The notes under the pieces are model-generated. The model saw only the letters and a list, made by a program, of their open reading frames with translations. It searched no databases and was not told the DNA's origin. A stretch of 63,404 nucleotides of DNA from Mesorhizobium sp. B2-7-1. GTDB taxonomy: Bacteria > Pseudomonadota > Alphaproteobacteria > Rhizobiales > Rhizobiaceae. Below are positions 9,817 through 21,000 of this stretch, piece by piece. A program made the position numbers and the translations under genes. Position 1 is the stretch's first letter. The number at the start of each line of letters is the position of its first letter. The stretch is taken from contig NZ_VFUA01000027.1 of the NCBI RefSeq assembly GCF_006440735.1, positions 1 to 63,404 of the forward strand, in the 5' to 3' direction.

Positions 9817-12800
9817 TCAATATTCGCGTTCGTAGAAGACGCCGCCCTTTGCTTCGCCGGCATCATTGGCCTCGCCGCGCAGCTTCACGCCGCGACCGAC
9901 ATTGAGGTCGATCGTGGCCTTGCCGGAGCCCGGCTTGTCGCCCTTCTGTATGGTCACATAGGTGCGGTCGTTGAGGTACTTGCCGGCCGAAACCGCGGTG
10001 CCGCCCTTCTCGTCCGTCGTCACGTCGAGATCGTCGACGCCGATGGCGCTTTGCAAATTCTCGAGCAACGAGGTCGAGCCGCCGACGCCGGCCAGCTGCG
10101 CGGCCGCGCTTGCAAGTTGCGCGATCTGCAGCGGCGACAGTTTGGACATGGATTGACCGAAGATGAGCTGCGCAAGCACCTCGTCCTGGGGCAGCGCCGG
10201 CACGGAGGAGAAGGTGAATTTCGGATTGGTCGCCTCGCCCGACACGAGGATCGTGACCGTGGCGCTGCTCGTCGTGGTGGTCGCCGTCATGTTGAGATAG
10301 GGCACCAGCGAACCCTGGAACCCGATCGTGCCCTCGGTGAAGGTCAGCCGCTTGGAGAGGATGATCAGCCGTCCGCGCTGCAGGGTGAAAGTGCCGACCG
10401 CCTGCGGCGCCGAAGCCGGCCCTGTCAGCTTCAGCGAGCCCCCGAGCTCGGCGTCGACGCCCCTGCCCTGGATGAAGATCTGGTTCGGCGCGTTGACCGT
10501 CACATCGAGCGTCAGGCCGCTGCCGCTGTTGCTGCTGCCGCTGGACGTCGCCGGACGCAGCGCCTTGTCCTGCGCCCGCACCGAAGCCGGCGCATTCTTG
10601 TGCTTGACGTCCAGCGCCGACAGCGAGCCCGGCAGCTTCTCGGGAACGGTGATGACCGTCCTCGCCAGGTTGACGGTACCCGCGATCACCGGCGCCGAGA
10701 CGAGCGGCCCCTTGACGGTCAGGTCGCCGCCGAGATTGGCGGTCACCACCCGGCCGTCGGTGTAGCGGCCGTCGGTGAGCTTGATCGACAGGTCGGCCGG
10801 GAAGCCTTGCGCCGGCGTGATGCCGACCGTGCCGCTGGCCGAAAGATTGCCTTTTGTCGAAAGCGTGCCGGTGAGCCGATTGATCCTGGCCACGCCGCTC
10901 CCGATTGAAACGTCGGCGGCGATGTCGTTCACCGCCAGGCCGGAGCGGGCATCGACCAGGCGGGCGCCGGAGGTGCTCACCGTTCCGCCGATCACCGGCG
11001 ACGACGCCGGACCACGCACCTGCACGTTGACATTGGCGATTCCGGTCAGCCCCAGCCCTTGCGCGGCGAGCTTCGAGGCAAGGAAGGAGAACGGCACCTT
11101 GCCGTTGAAGTCGAGAACCAGGGCCGGCGTGCCCGCCGTCGTCACCGAGCCGCCGCCCTTGAGGCCGAGGCCGGCGCCATCGCTGATATTGGCGTCGAAG
11201 GCGAGCTTGTTGCCGGCAAAGGTTCCCGACGACGACACATTCATGCCGCCGAGCCCGGCGCCGCGCGTCTGCGAGGTCTGCACGCCGGAAGCGTCGATGT
11301 TGAAGGCGACCGAGGGGGCCGCCGGCACGCCGGTGACCTTGACCGTGCCCGAGATCGAGCCGGCCGCTTCGAGGCCCGGCGAAAAACTGTTGGCGAGCGA
11401 GATCGGCACCCTGGCCAGATTGGCGTTGATGTCCAGCGCCTGCGCGACCTTGCCCGTCACCGTCGCCGTGCCGCCGCCAAGGTTGAGCACCAGCCGGTCG
11501 AGCGTCGTCACGCCGTTGGCGATGGTGACCGTCGAGGTCTGCGCGATCGCGGCCTTGATGCCCTGCACCGTCGCCTGCCCCGATGCGAGCTCGATGGTCG
11601 TCGTGCCGTTGGCGACCTTCACCCGGCCGGCCGCCTTCGCCGGGATGTTCTTGACGGTGGCCCCGCCCGAGAAGCCGGTCCAGTCGCCGTCGCGCTTGAG
11701 ATCGACATCGATGCCGGTGATGGCGGTGCCGCCGGACGTCACGCTCTCGGCGCGCACAGTGCCCGCGATGACGGGTGCTGCCATATAGTTCGCGATCTGC
11801 GCGTCGATGGCGACATTCCTGGCCGAGAGGTCGCCGCGCTTGATCTCCGAGGTGTTCGCCTTGATCGCGACATTCGGCCCGTTGGCCGCCTTGGTGAAGG
11901 CGATCGTGCCGCGCACATTGCCCTCGGCCTTTTCCAGCGCCAGCGCCGCGAGCGGCCCGATATCGGGCAGGTCGAGCGACACTGTGCCGACCGGCACGAA
12001 GGCGTCGTCAAGGGCGAGATCGCCGGAAATCTTGTTCGGACCGAGCGACAACAGAAGCCCGTTGATCGCGCGGCTGCCATCGGTCGTGGCGAGCACCGCG
12101 GTGCCTTGCAGGTTCTGGCCGGCGACATTGCCGGTGAGCTGCACATTGGCCGCCGGATTGGCGGCATCGGCCTTGCCGCTGGCCGTCAGCTTCAGCCCGG
12201 TGATCTCGCGCGCCGCCACCGAAAGGCGGTCGCTGCTCACCGTCATCGACAGGTCCGGCGCGGTGACCGGGCCTTGCGCATTCAAGGCAAAGGCAATGGC
12301 GCCCTTGGCGTCCTTCGACAGCCCCGAAACATCGCTCAACGCACCTCTGATCCCAGCCGCCAGCTTGCCGTCGGCAAGGCCTGCCTGCCCGTCGGCGCTG
12401 AGCGCGCCCGAATTCAGCTTCAGCCCGTCGACATTGACATTGCCTTTGGCATCGCGCTTCAGCGCGGCGCTCAACTGCGCGGTCTCGCCAAGCATGCCGC
12501 GCACCGCAGCCGGCAAGGCGGAAGAAGCGACGTCGGCCTTCATATTGAGGTCGACCACGCCGTCGCCCAGCGATATACGGCCCGCGACCTGGCTGTTGAG
12601 CGCATCGCTCGTCAAGGACCCGCTGTTGACGGCGACGGAATCGGTTGCCAGGCGGCCGTTGACCTTGGCCGTGACCTTGCCGGCGATGAGCGGCGCGATC
12701 AACTGATTGTCGAGGCCGATCCTGTCCACCGACACCATGCCGGAAACTTGGCCTGCCCGTCCCCTGAGGTCGAAAGCGTCCGAATGCAGCGCGAGCGTCA

Positions 12801-15800
12801 GGCCGTCCACCTTGGTCTGGCTGGCCACGATGGACGGCAGGATTGCGGACACATCGAGCCGCGCTTGCGTGCTCTCGCCCACCATCTTCGCCGACAAGGA
12901 CTGGACCGCGATTTTGACCGGGCTCTCGGCGCTGCCGACCGTCAGCGGCAGGCTGGGTCCGGACGACGTAAGGTCGAGGGAGAAATCGCTGGCGCCGTTG
13001 GGGTTGAGGGTACCGGTGGCCTTGCCCGAAATCCCCTGGCCCGAAAGCGTGGCGTGATCCAGGGCCACGCCGTCCGCCAGCGTGTAGCTGCCGGCAGCGT
13101 CCAGATCCAGCGGCCCGAGCCCCGCCTGCCGGGTCTGGCTGGTCTGCGCGCCCGCCACCTTCGCGTTGAACTGCACGTCGGGGTTGGACGATGGGCCGGT
13201 GACATGTGCCGTGCCTTCCACCGTTCCAGCCCCATCGAGGCCGGGCACGAAATCATTGGCGAGCGCCACCGGGAGGTTGGCAAGATTGGCCGTCAGGTCG
13301 AGGGTCTGACCGGCGCTGCCGGAAACCGTCGCCGAGCCGCCGCCGAGATTGAGCGCGAGCTTCTCGATCGTAGCCACGCCATTGGCGATGGAAAGGCTGG
13401 ACGGCTCGGCTATGGCCGCCTTGATGCCGCGCACCGTCGCCTCGCCGGAAGCGATTTCCACGCTCGTCGTGCCGTTGGCGATCTTCACCCGCCCGGTGGC
13501 GGTGGCCGGAATGCCGGACGCCGTGGCGCCGCCGGTGAAGTTGGTCCAGTCGCCGTCGCGCTTCAAATCGATGCCGATGCCGCTGATGACCGTGCTGCCG
13601 GACGTCACGCTGTCAGCCTTGATCGTGCCCGAGATCGCAGGCCCCTTGAGATAGTTGGCGATCAACGCGTTGACGGTGATCGTCTTTGCCGCCAGATCGC
13701 CGCGCGCGATCGACGTGGCGGCGGCATTGATGGTGACGGTCGGCGCCTCGCCCTCCTTGGCGAAGGCGATCGTGCCATTGATATCGCCGGTCGCGGTCTG
13801 ATTGGCGAGCGCCGCGAGCGGCCCGATGTCGGGCACGGCAAGCGTCAGCGTGCCGAGCGGCAGGAACTTGTCGTCGAGCGCGAGATCGCCCGAGACCTTG
13901 TTGTCGCCGAGCGCAAGGCTGAGCCCCTTGATCGAGCGCTTGCCGTCGGCGGTCACCAGCGACGCCTCGATATCGAGCGCCTGCCCCTCGGCGTTGCCGG
14001 TCAGCGAGACGTTGGCGGTCGGATTGGCGATGTCGGCCTTGCCCTTGGCCGAGAGCTTGATGTCCTTCACCGTGCGGCCGGCCGCCGTCAGGCTAGCGCT
14101 GTCGGCGGACACCGTGAAATCCGGCGCCAGGCGCGGACCGGTTGCGCTCAGCGCGAAATTGACCCCGCCGGCAAGCGGCGTGCCGGCGAGCGACGACAGC
14201 GACGAGACGTCGCCCAGCGTGCCTTTCACATCGGCCTGGATGTCCGAGCCTTGCGCGCTGGCGGTGCCGCTGGCGCTGAGCGAACCCGAGGTGAGCTCCA
14301 GCGAATTGGCGGCGAACGCGCCCTGCGGATCGCGGGTCGCGGTCGCCGAAAACTTCACGCGCTCGCCGAGCAGCGAGCTGATCTGCGGCGGCAATGCCTT
14401 CGAGACGGCGTCGGCATTCATCTTCAGCGTCATCGACAGGTCGGCGAGCGAGATGCCTGCCGTCAGCGCGGCATTGAGCGCATCGCTGCGCAAGGTGCCC
14501 TTGTCGATGGTCACGGTCTCGCGGCTGATCGTGCCGGAAAGATCGGCGGCAAGCTTGCCGGTCACCAGCGGCGCCAGTGTCGCCACGTCCGTCTTCAGTC
14601 CGGCGGCGGCGAGATTGATGCTGACCGGGCCGCTGAGGGTGACGATGTCGAAGCCGTCGGAATGGATCTGGCCCGTAATGTTGTTGAGCTGCGTGCCGCC
14701 GACGGCCACCGAGGTAAGCGACGTGCCGATATCGACCATCGGCGCCTTGCCGTCGCCGAAGGCGCGCACGGTCGCCTTCTCGACCGCGACCAGGATGGGA
14801 ACCGCGCTGTTGCCGACATCGATGGTGACCGGCTTGCCCTTGGCGGAGAGCTCGACCGCGAGGTCGCTGGCGCCCTTCGGATCGACATTGCCGGTCGCGG
14901 CGCCGTGCACCGCATCGCTCTCGATGGTCGCGCGCTCGATATCGACCCCGCCCGACGTGGTCGCCGTTCCGGCAAGGTCGAAGCTCGTCTTGCCGGCAAA
15001 CAGCGCCTTTATCTTTTCCGGCAGGAAGCCTTCGAACTCGCCGTCGCCCTTGGCTTCGATACGATGGCCCTTGTCGGTCAGCTGGTGCCGGCCGGTCAGC
15101 TGGCTGACGATCCGGCCATCGACCATGAAGGTGCCGACGCCGCTCCAGTTGGCCAAAGGCCCGCTGCCGGAAACGACGATGTTGACGGGCGGCGCATCCG
15201 GCAGCTTGAGCAGATTGGCGATGATGCCGCCGGCCGGCTCCGACGCCTTGAGATCGAGGTCGAGCTTGTTGTCGGCCGGCGCAAAGTGGATCTTGGCGTC
15301 GACATTGCCCTGCTTGCCGTCATGGCGGGAGACGTTGAGCACACTCTCGATCGCCAGCGGCGACGGATCGGCCTTGAGCGAGCCCTTGGCGGCCAACTCG
15401 GCAATGCCGGAGCCAGCCAGTTCCTGTCCCAGAGCGATCTCCGGCAGGTCGATCTGCTTGACGTCGATCGAAACCGGCAGGCTCGTCGAGCCGCCGCCCT
15501 GCGACGGCTGCTGGCTCGGCTGCGGCAGCCGCGCCACCTCTATGCGCTCGGCGGCGAAGCGGTCGGCAGTGAAATTCCGGGAGAGCAGCGCCGTCGGCGA
15601 CCAGTCGAGCGCTACCTTACGCGCCACCATCCAAGGGCCGGCGCGGTCTTCCAGCACGACGTGGTCCACCCTCAGCGCACCCGTCCAGATGCCTTCTATG
15701 CCGGCGACCGTGACCTTGCGGTCCTCGTTCGAAGCCATCTTCGAAATCAGGCTGGCGAGATTCTGGCGGCCGCCCTCGGTGCCGGTAAGCACGACCAGCG

Positions 15801-15873
15801 CGCCGATCGCCACCACCAGCAAGACGAGCAGCGCGTAGAGGCATATGCGGAGAATGCGCCAGAAAATCTTCAT
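9817..15873 (-). CDS. tamB: TamB, inner-membrane-anchored translocation and assembly protein (DUF490)
   Basis: The 2018-residue product has an N-terminal membrane anchor (ILRICLYALLVLLVVAIGAL), a very long repetitive region rich in G, A, S, T and D predicted to form a beta-taco, and a C-terminal TamB domain (residues about 1700-2018) ending GGVFYEREY. TamB spans the periplasm and works with TamA in outer-membrane protein or lipid handling. It starts 2 bp after the tamA stop, the usual tamA-tamB arrangement. It is longer than the roughly 1260 residues of the E. coli protein, largely because two blocks of about 622 residues are copies of each other (GDLALDDKF near residue 667 and GDLALDDAF near 1289). 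Confidence 0.92.
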   Translation of the reverse strand: MKIFWRILRICLYALLVLLVVAIGALVVLTGTEGGRQNLASLISKMASNEDRKVTVAGIEGIWTGALRVDHVVLEDRAGPWMVARKVALDWSPTALLSRNFTADRFAAERIEVARLPQPSQQPSQGGGSTSLPVSIDVKQIDLPEIALGQELAGSGIAELAAKGSLKADPSPLAIESVLNVSRHDGKQGNVDAKIHFAPADNKLDLDLKASEPAGGIIANLLKLPDAPPVNIVVSGSGPLANWSGVGTFMVDGRIVSQLTGRHQLTDKGHRIEAKGDGEFEGFLPEKIKALFAGKTSFDLAGTATTSGGVDIERATIESDAVHGAATGNVDPKGASDLAVELSAKGKPVTIDVGNSAVPILVAVEKATVRAFGDGKAPMVDIGTSLTSVAVGGTQLNNITGQIHSDGFDIVTLSGPVSINLAAAGLKTDVATLAPLVTGKLAADLSGTISRETVTIDKGTLRSDALNAALTAGISLADLSMTLKMNADAVSKALPPQISSLLGERVKFSATATRDPQGAFAANSLELTSGSLSASGTASAQGSDIQADVKGTLGDVSSLSSLAGTPLAGGVNFALSATGPRLAPDFTVSADSASLTAAGRTVKDIKLSAKGKADIANPTANVSLTGNAEGQALDIEASLVTADGKRSIKGLSLALGDNKVSGDLALDDKFLPLGTLTLAVPDIGPLAALANQTATGDINGTIAFAKEGEAPTVTINAAATSIARGDLAAKTITVNALIANYLKGPAISGTIKADSVTSGSTVISGIGIDLKRDGDWTNFTGGATASGIPATATGRVKIANGTTSVEIASGEATVRGIKAAIAEPSSLSIANGVATIEKLALNLGGGSATVSGSAGQTLDLTANLANLPVALANDFVPGLDGAGTVEGTAHVTGPSSNPDVQFNAKVAGAQTSQTRQAGLGPLDLDAAGSYTLADGVALDHATLSGQGISGKATGTLNPNGASDFSLDLTSSGPSLPLTVGSAESPVKIAVQSLSAKMVGESTQARLDVSAILPSIVASQTKVDGLTLALHSDAFDLRGRAGQVSGMVSVDRIGLDNQLIAPLIAGKVTAKVNGRLATDSVAVNSGSLTSDALNSQVAGRISLGDGVVDLNMKADVASSALPAAVRGMLGETAQLSAALKRDAKGNVNVDGLKLNSGALSADGQAGLADGKLAAGIRGALSDVSGLSKDAKGAIAFALNAQGPVTAPDLSMTVSSDRLSVAAREITGLKLTASGKADAANPAANVQLTGNVAGQNLQGTAVLATTDGSRAINGLLLSLGPNKISGDLALDDAFVPVGTVSLDLPDIGPLAALALEKAEGNVRGTIAFTKAANGPNVAIKANTSEIKRGDLSARNVAIDAQIANYMAAPVIAGTVRAESVTSGGTAITGIDVDLKRDGDWTGFSGGATVKNIPAKAAGRVKVANGTTTIELASGQATVQGIKAAIAQTSTVTIANGVTTLDRLVLNLGGGTATVTGKVAQALDINANLARVPISLANSFSPGLEAAGSISGTVKVTGVPAAPSVAFNIDASGVQTSQTRGAGLGGMNVSSSGTFAGNKLAFDANISDGAGLGLKGGGSVTTAGTPALVLDFNGKVPFSFLASKLAAQGLGLTGIANVNVQVRGPASSPVIGGTVSTSGARLVDARSGLAVNDIAADVSIGSGVARINRLTGTLSTKGNLSASGTVGITPAQGFPADLSIKLTDGRYTDGRVVTANLGGDLTVKGPLVSAPVIAGTVNLARTVITVPEKLPGSLSALDVKHKNAPASVRAQDKALRPATSSGSSNSGSGLTLDVTVNAPNQIFIQGRGVDAELGGSLKLTGPASAPQAVGTFTLQRGRLIILSKRLTFTEGTIGFQGSLVPYLNMTATTTTSSATVTILVSGEATNPKFTFSSVPALPQDEVLAQLIFGQSMSKLSPLQIAQLASAAAQLAGVGGSTSLLENLQSAIGVDDLDVTTDEKGGTAVSAGKYLNDRTYVTIQKGDKPGSGKATIDLNVGRGVKLRGEANDAGEAKGGVFYEREY

Positions 15874-15875
15874 CG

Positions 15876-17804
15876 TCAGAACGCCTGACCGATGCCGGCA
15901 TAGATGCCGAAATGCGGATCGCCCGGATCGCGGTTGAGCGGCACGGCGGCGTCGATGCGCAGCGGACCGAACGGCGTGATATAGCGCAGGCCGACGCCGG
16001 CGCCGACCTTCACATCCGAGAAATCGGGGAAGGATTTGATCGAGACCGTGCCGGCGTCGACGAACGGCACGATGCCGATCGTGTCGGTGACGCCGATGCG
16101 CATCTCGACCGAGGTTTCGAAGAAGGAGAGACCGCCGATCGGTTGGCCGTCAATGTCCTTCGGGCCGATGCCCTGGTAGGAATAGCCGCGCACCGAGCCG
16201 CCGCCGCCGGAATAGAAGCGCCGGTCGGCGGGCACGTTCTGCAGCCCGGTGCCGACGATCGAGCCCAGCGTCGCGCGTTCGGCGAGCACGAACCGGCTTG
16301 CCGTGTCCAGCGACTGGTAGGTGTAGCCCTCGCCCTTCAGCTTCAGGAAGGTCGCGCCATTCAAGATGTCGTAGCTCGGCTCGGCATAGGCGAGGAAGCG
16401 GAACCCCCTGGTCGGATTCAGCTTGTTGTCGCGGTTGTCATAGACATATTGCAGCGGCACGCTGGCGATCAGATAGGTATGCTTGCCGAAGGCGTCGGTG
16501 ATCCGCGAATAATCGAGGTCGAATTCGGCCGAGACGCGCTGCTTCTTGTCGAGGTCGTAGGAAACGCCCACGTCGCCCTTGACCGAGAAATGGTCATAGG
16601 CATCGGGATGTTCGAACACCGTCTTGACGCCAGTGAAGAATTTCGACGTCGGCCCGAGCACGCCCGGCTTCTCGAACATCACGCCGGCATTGTAGTTGAG
16701 CGCCGAAAGGCTGTTGCTGCCGATGCCGCTGATCGAGCCGTCGATGCGCAGCTTCTCGGCCTGGCCGAACAGGTTGCGGTGTCCCCAATAGCCTTCGAGC
16801 CCGAGCCCTTCCGTGTTCGAGAAGGTGCCGCCGATGCCGAAATAGCGCGGCTTGCGCTCGCTCACCTGGACATCGATCGGGATGTTGCCGTTGGCGTCGA
16901 GGCTGTCGGCTTCCTTGATCGTCACGCTGTTGAAGACTTCGAGCCCGAGCAGTCGGTCGCGGGCATCGTCGATTTCCTGCGGCGAATATTGCTGGCCCCG
17001 CTTCAGCCCGGTCATGTATTCGGTGAAGTCGCGATCGACCTTTTCCGTGCCCTCGACCGTCGTATCGCCATAGCTGGCGACCGGGCCGGCCGCCACCGTC
17101 AGCGTGACGTCCAGCGTCGAGCTGGCATGCTCGGCGACGATTTCGCGGTCCGTCACCTTGGCCAGCGGCCTGCCCTCTTCCTTCAGCGCCCGCACGATCA
17201 GCGCTTCGGCCTTGAGCACGGCGCCGGAGCCGGCGTCGCCACCGGCGATCAGCCCGAAATCGGCGCTCGCCAGCCCGGCGGCATCGCCCTTCAGCCGGAT
17301 GTTGCCCAGCGTGAATTTCGCCCCCGGGACGACGCTGACGACGACCGGAATGGGCTGCGGCCCCTTGAATTCGGCGTCCGGCGGCAATTCGTCGATCGAT
17401 TTGCCGTCGATCGTGATGGTGACCACGCCCTCGTAGCGGGCATCGGCATAGAGCGCGGCGACGAGCTGTTCGCGGTCGCCGCGCGCCTTGGCCATCAGGC
17501 CGAGCGATCCGGACACCGGATGGTCCTCGTCGTTTTTCAGCGCCGAGGCGTTTTCGAGCTTCTTGACCAGATCCTTGTCCGCATCCGGGGCGTCGATCGT
17601 CACCGAATAGCGCAGCGGATCGACGATCTCGGCATCCTCGTCCTTGGACGAACCCCAAAGCTTGATGCCGAAAATCTCGAAAGCCGCCGCCTGCCGCACC
17701 TCCGTGGCCAGCACGGTCGAGCAGACGAGCGCGAAAAACAGGGCGCGCGAAAGCCCGCGCCCTGGCGCGAACCCTCCTGACATCTGCGTTTCATGCGCCG
17801 GCAT
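15876..17804 (-). CDS. tamA: TamA, Omp85-family outer-membrane assembly factor
   Basis: A signal sequence near the N-terminus (LSRALFFALVCSTVLATE) is followed by POTRA domains (residues about 60-300, for example RYEGVVTITIDGKSI and ASYGDTTVEGTEKV) and a 16-strand barrel of the surface-antigen type (RYFGIGGTFSNTEGLGLEGY, GGSVRGYSYQGIG, ending GIYAGIGQAF with a terminal aromatic residue). At 642 residues it is normal for the family. The GGSVRGY segment is the conserved loop that enters the barrel of Omp85 proteins. The gene directly precedes tamB and diverges from the alpha-2-macroglobulin gene, with 277 bp between the starts. Confidence 0.93.
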   Translation of the reverse strand: MPAHETQMSGGFAPGRGLSRALFFALVCSTVLATEVRQAAAFEIFGIKLWGSSKDEDAEIVDPLRYSVTIDAPDADKDLVKKLENASALKNDEDHPVSGSLGLMAKARGDREQLVAALYADARYEGVVTITIDGKSIDELPPDAEFKGPQPIPVVVSVVPGAKFTLGNIRLKGDAAGLASADFGLIAGGDAGSGAVLKAEALIVRALKEEGRPLAKVTDREIVAEHASSTLDVTLTVAAGPVASYGDTTVEGTEKVDRDFTEYMTGLKRGQQYSPQEIDDARDRLLGLEVFNSVTIKEADSLDANGNIPIDVQVSERKPRYFGIGGTFSNTEGLGLEGYWGHRNLFGQAEKLRIDGSISGIGSNSLSALNYNAGVMFEKPGVLGPTSKFFTGVKTVFEHPDAYDHFSVKGDVGVSYDLDKKQRVSAEFDLDYSRITDAFGKHTYLIASVPLQYVYDNRDNKLNPTRGFRFLAYAEPSYDILNGATFLKLKGEGYTYQSLDTASRFVLAERATLGSIVGTGLQNVPADRRFYSGGGGSVRGYSYQGIGPKDIDGQPIGGLSFFETSVEMRIGVTDTIGIVPFVDAGTVSIKSFPDFSDVKVGAGVGLRYITPFGPLRIDAAVPLNRDPGDPHFGIYAGIGQAF

Positions 17805-18081
17805 TAAGACAACCTAGTCGACAAAACTAAAATTGGAATGAAGTTCCGCAACGTTCGTAAAGGAGCCACAATCCAATTGTCTGAAATAGAGCGGGCTTGG
17901 AATTCACACCTTTTGCGATTCCGCAAGAAAGTGTGATCCGTCTCACAGAGGTTCTGTCGAAATACCGGCCTTTGGCCGGCATGGAAACCGTTTGCGGGTG
18001 ATAAACCTGCGGCGCTCCGGCGTTGACAAGCCTGCACGAAGCTTGATCATACCTGGACGCTGGCGATGTCTGGAGGGTGGT

Positions 18082-21000
18082 ATGGCAATGCGCGCGGCTC
18101 GTGGTCTCTCTTTCCTTCTTCTCATCTTTTTCGCCCTGGGCGGGGCGGCCTTTGCGGCCGAAGCCCGGCGAATCGTGACGACCGACAATTCCGACTATTT
18201 CGGTTTCGACCTTCGGTCGGAGCAGAATGTCAGCCTCGACCAGTGCAAGACCACATGCCTCGGCGACTCGGCCTGCCGTGCCTTCACCTACAACACCAAG
18301 GCCAAATGGTGTTTTCTCAAATCCGACTATAACCAGCTGAAATCCTTCACCGGCGCCGTTGCCGGCAAGGTCGCGAACGTCGATGGCGACCCCGATATCG
18401 GCGCTCCGCCGGCGCTGGCCTTTTTCCCGAACTGGATGGCCGACCAGGCCCAGCAGTTTCGCAACAAGCTGACCGATCCGGCCTATGACAAGCCGACCGA
18501 GGGCCTTTCCGCCCTGCAGGCCGCCGCCGAGCAGGCATCGCTTACCGGCGACCATCGCCTTGCCATGCAGAAATACCAGTCCGCGATCTCGGTCCTGCCC
18601 GATGACGGCGCGCTGTGGCTGGCGCTGGCGCACGAGATACTCGCCGTGGAGCCGGCGTCGAACACCACCGAACCCGCGACTTTCCCGATGAATGCCACCT
18701 CGGCGGCCTTCAACGCCTACAAGCTGGTGCGCACGGCAAAGACCCGCGCCGAGGCGTTGGCGCTGCTCGGCGCCGGCCTCGACAAGCGCGACCTCTACCG
18801 GCCTTCGCTGCAGGCCTATGAAGCGAGCCTTGCGCTGGTGAGCTCGCCGGCGGTCCAGGCCGACTACGCCGACCTCAAGGCGCGCAAGGGTTTCCGCGTC
18901 GTCGAGCACACCGTCGATGCCGATTCCTCCTCGCCGCGCATCTGCGCCCAGTTTTCCGAGGAACTGGTCAAGACCGGCGTCGACTATTCGCAGTTCGTGA
19001 CCGTCGACAACGCCGCGCCCAAGGCCGTCGAGGCCAAGGACAAGCAGATCTGCGTCGAGGGTCTGGAACACGGCCAGCATTATGACGTGACCTTCCGCGC
19101 CGGCCTGCCGGCGGCGATCGGCGAGACGATCGCAGCGCCCGTCGTGCTGTCGATCTACGTCCAGGACCGTGCCCCGTCCGCCCGCTTCACCGGCGACAGC
19201 TTCGTACTGCCGGCAGGCGCCCGCCGCGGCATTCCGGTCGTCACCGTCAACATGAACGCCGCCAAGATGACGCTTTACCGCATCGGCGACCGTTCGCTGG
19301 CGCAGCTCCTGTCCGGCTATCAGTTCCTGCATCAGCTCGATGGCTATGACATCTCCACCATTTCCGACCAGATGGGCTCTCCCGTCTGGTCGGGCACGCT
19401 CGATATCGCCAATGATCTCAACAAGGAGGTTACCACTTCGTTCCCGGTGGATGAGGCGATCCCGCAGCGCAAGCCCGGCGTCTATGTGCTGACCGCGCAG
19501 CCGGTCGATGACAAGAGCGACGACTATGGTTCGCGCGCCACGCAATGGTTCGTGGTCTCCGATATCGGCCTTTCCACCTATACCGGCCAGGACGGCCTCA
19601 ACGTCTTTGCCCGTTCGCTGGGCTCGGCCAAGCCGATTTCCGGCGCCGAACTGACGCTGCTGGCCAAGAACAACGAGATCCTGGGCACGGCGACCACCGA
19701 TGTCGAGGGCCACGCCGTCTTCAATCCCGGCCTCACCCGCGGCGAAAACGGCATGGTGCCGGCCGTGCTGATGGCCAAGCAGGGCGACAACGACTTCGTC
19801 TTCCTCGACATGGGCAAGGCCGGCTTCGATCTGTCGGATCGCGGCGTCGAGGGACGCGCCTCGCCGGGCGCTCTCGACGTCTATGCCTGGACCGAGCGCG
19901 GCATCTACCGTGCCGGCGAGGACGTGCATGTCGCGGCCCTCGCCCGCGATGGCGCGGCGAAGGCGGTCGAGAACTTGCCGCTGACCTTCATCTTCACCCG
20001 TCCCGACGGCGTCGAGAACCGCCGCGTCGTGAGCAATGGCGAGTCCGCGGGCGGCCACGCCGTCGACCTGCCGCTCGAGGCCAACGCCATGCGCGGCACC
20101 TGGACGGTGTCGATCTACACCGATCCCAAGCAGGCGCCGGTCGCCAGCCAGATGTTCCTGGTGGAAGACTTCGTGCCGGATCGCATCGAGTTCGACCTGA
20201 CCGCCGACAAGAAGGAGATCGCCCAGGGCGAGACCGCCAACGCCACCGTCGACGGCCGCTTCCTCTACGGCGCGCCGGCCGCGGGCCTGGCGCTTGAAGG
20301 CGAGATGACACTGTCGACCACGAGCAGCTGGGACAGCTTCAAGAATTTCACCTTTGGTCTGGCCGACGAGCAGTCGAGCGAGCCTACCGTGACGCCTCTC
20401 GCCAACCTTCCCGTCGTCGGCGACGACGGCAAGGCGACCTTCCCGGTCACCGTCGACCAGTTGCCGTCGACCACCAAGCTGGTCAACGCCAAGGTCACCG
20501 TGCGCATGCGCGAGGCCGGCGGCCGCGCCGTCGAGCGCTCTCTCGACATCGGCGTTCGCCCGCAGCGCGACGTCATCGGCGTTCGCCCCGATTTCGCCGA
20601 TGATGAGGTGCCGCAAGGCGGCACCGCCAAGTTCAGCATCATCGCCGTCGACCCGAACGGCAAGCGCGAGGACTTGAAAGGCGCCCAGTGGTCGCTGGTC
20701 AAGGTCGAGCGCAATTATCAATGGTACCGTTCCAACAATTCCTGGAGCTACGAAGCGGTGAACCTCACCAAGGCCGTCGCCAATGGCGCGGTCGACCTGA
20801 AGGCCGATGGCGAGGCGACGGTGTCGCTGCCCGTCGACTGGGGCCGTTACCGGCTCGAGGTCGAGACGGCCGATCCGGACGGTCCGGCGACCAGCTATGA
20901 GTTCGATGCCGGCTGGTATGTCGCTTCCACCACCACCGAGACGCCCGACGGCCTGGAGATCGCGCTGGACAAGGACAGTTACGCCGCCGGCGAGGTCGCC

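Noticed and set aside
11059..15888. A 1609-residue plus-strand frame opposite tamB.
   Set aside because: Antisense to tamB; its repeats simply mirror the repeats of tamB, and no domain is recognisable.
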